Shown here piece after piece: positions 5,846-6,377 of a stretch of DNA of 6,377 nucleotides. Source of the stretch: Deltaproteobacteria bacterium (lineage in GTDB: Bacteria; UBA10199; SBBF01). How positions within the stretch are numbered: position 1 is the first letter of the stretch; each line of letters begins with the position of its first letter. The stretch spans positions 1 to 6,377 of the forward strand of contig JACQOY010000120.1 of assembly GCA_016207765.1 (NCBI GenBank). Reading direction: 5' to 3'. Made by a program: the position numbers and the translations under genes. The notes beneath the pieces are model-generated. The model saw nothing but the letters and a program-made list of their open reading frames with translations. It was not told the DNA's origin and searched no databases.

Positions 5846-6340
5846 TTAAAGTGATTTTCTGAAAAGGACGGCAAGGTGGTAAGGGAGATCGTTTTTTTCC
5901 GAAACGAGCGGTCCTGATTCTTCCCTGATTTCGAAATTTTTTTGCAGGTCTGATTCCGGAAAAAAGGCATCTCCTTCAAATTCTTTTTCGATCCGGGTGA
6001 GATAAACTTTGTCGGCCAAGGGGAGGGCCGATTTGTATATCTCCGCCCCGCCGATCACGAAGATTTCTTCGTCCAGTTTGTATCCTTTCATCGCCTGATC
6101 CAAACCATGAACCACCCGCACGCCATCGGCGCAGAATTTTGGATTATGCGTGATGACGATGTTTTCCCGTCCCGGAAGAGGCTTTCCGATCGACTCAAAG
6201 GTTTTCCGCCCCATGACAATCGGGTGCCCCATGGTGATTTTCTTGAAGCGTTTGAGGTCTTCGGACAAGTGCCACGGGATTTTGTTATCCTTTCCGATCA
6301 CCCCGTTTTTACTCATCGCGACAATGATGGATAGGGTCAT
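5846..6340 (-). CDS. folA: Dihydrofolate reductase
   Basis: FolA reduces dihydrofolate to tetrahydrofolate with NADPH. From the ATG at 6340 the protein has 164 residues, the usual length for a chromosomal enzyme. Visible features are SIIVAMSKNGVIGKDNKIPW (4-23), the active-site acidic residue D28 in LSEDLKRFK (equivalent to E. coli D27), VMGRKTFESIG (42-52), PLPGRENIVIT (54-64) with R58 at the place of the folate-glutamate-binding Arg, VIGGAEIY (95-102) with the two conserved glycines, and YLTRI (113-117). An upstream GTG at 6358 would add six codons (MVAHLR), but it lies inside a repeat and precedes the normal family start, so 6340 is preferred. No clear Shine-Dalgarno precedes it. It shares strand and pathway with pabB and pabC; the gap of 120 bp leaves open whether all are one transcript. 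Confidence 0.93.
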   Translation of the reverse strand: MTLSIIVAMSKNGVIGKDNKIPWHLSEDLKRFKKITMGHPIVMGRKTFESIGKPLPGRENIVITHNPKFCADGVRVVHGLDQAMKGYKLDEEIFVIGGAEIYKSALPLADKVYLTRIEKEFEGDAFFPESDLQKNFEIREESGPLVSEKNDLPYHLAVLFRKSL

Positions 6341-6348
6341 GCGGAGAT

Positions 6349-6374
6349 GGGCGACCACAGGGGATCGCCCCTAC
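6349..6374. repeat. GTAGGGGC-type palindromic repeat upstream of folA (possibly incomplete)
   Basis: Read on the minus strand it begins GTAGGGGCGATCCCCTGTGG and ends with TCGCCC. GGGCGA at 6349-6354 pairs with TCGCCC at 6365-6370, giving a 6-bp stem with a 10-base loop, while the GTAG end is unpaired within the window. The terminal GTAGGGGC matches the other repeats here. It lies 8 bp from the folA start codon and may be one half of a longer element, the other half being absent or lost. Confidence 0.65.
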
Positions 6375-6377
6375 AAA

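Overview
The window looks like chromosomal housekeeping DNA from a Gram-negative bacterium. The NtrB/NtrC-type pair and the style of the proteins recall Deltaproteobacteria-like or uncultivated candidate lineages. That placement is a low-confidence inference; nothing here is phage or plasmid.

Layout. The left half reads rightward: the C-terminal end of an NtrB-type histidine kinase (cut by the window edge), a complete NtrC-type sigma-54 activator, thiE (thiamine-phosphate synthase) and thiD (HMP/HMP-P kinase). The first three are joined by short overlaps (4 and 11 bp). The right half reads leftward: folA (dihydrofolate reductase), an 85-codon unidentified gene with a strong Shine-Dalgarno sequence, pabB and pabC. 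pabB and pabC overlap by 4 bp. The two groups converge, and the 3' ends of thiD and pabC overlap by 16 bp with no room for a terminator. Together the genes cover nitrogen-type two-component regulation, the coupling end of thiamine synthesis, and p-aminobenzoate plus tetrahydrofolate synthesis.

The most interesting signal is a family of short palindromes that all carry the end sequence GTAGGGGY/RCCCCTAC. There is a perfect 28-bp copy between thiE and thiD, a perfect 28-bp copy inside thiD directly before its GTGC active-site motif, a 58-bp near-palindrome inside pabB, and a related, less symmetric copy at the right edge just upstream of folA. The two copies inside genes keep the reading frame, sit in the same codon phase (GTA GGG ... 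CCC CTA C) and add a peptide beginning VG and ending PLR. This resembles the protein-invading palindromic elements known from Rickettsia, but with a different sequence and host. Both lengths (28 and 58) are 1 modulo 3, and one of the three possible phases contains a TAG stop, so the phase appears constrained.
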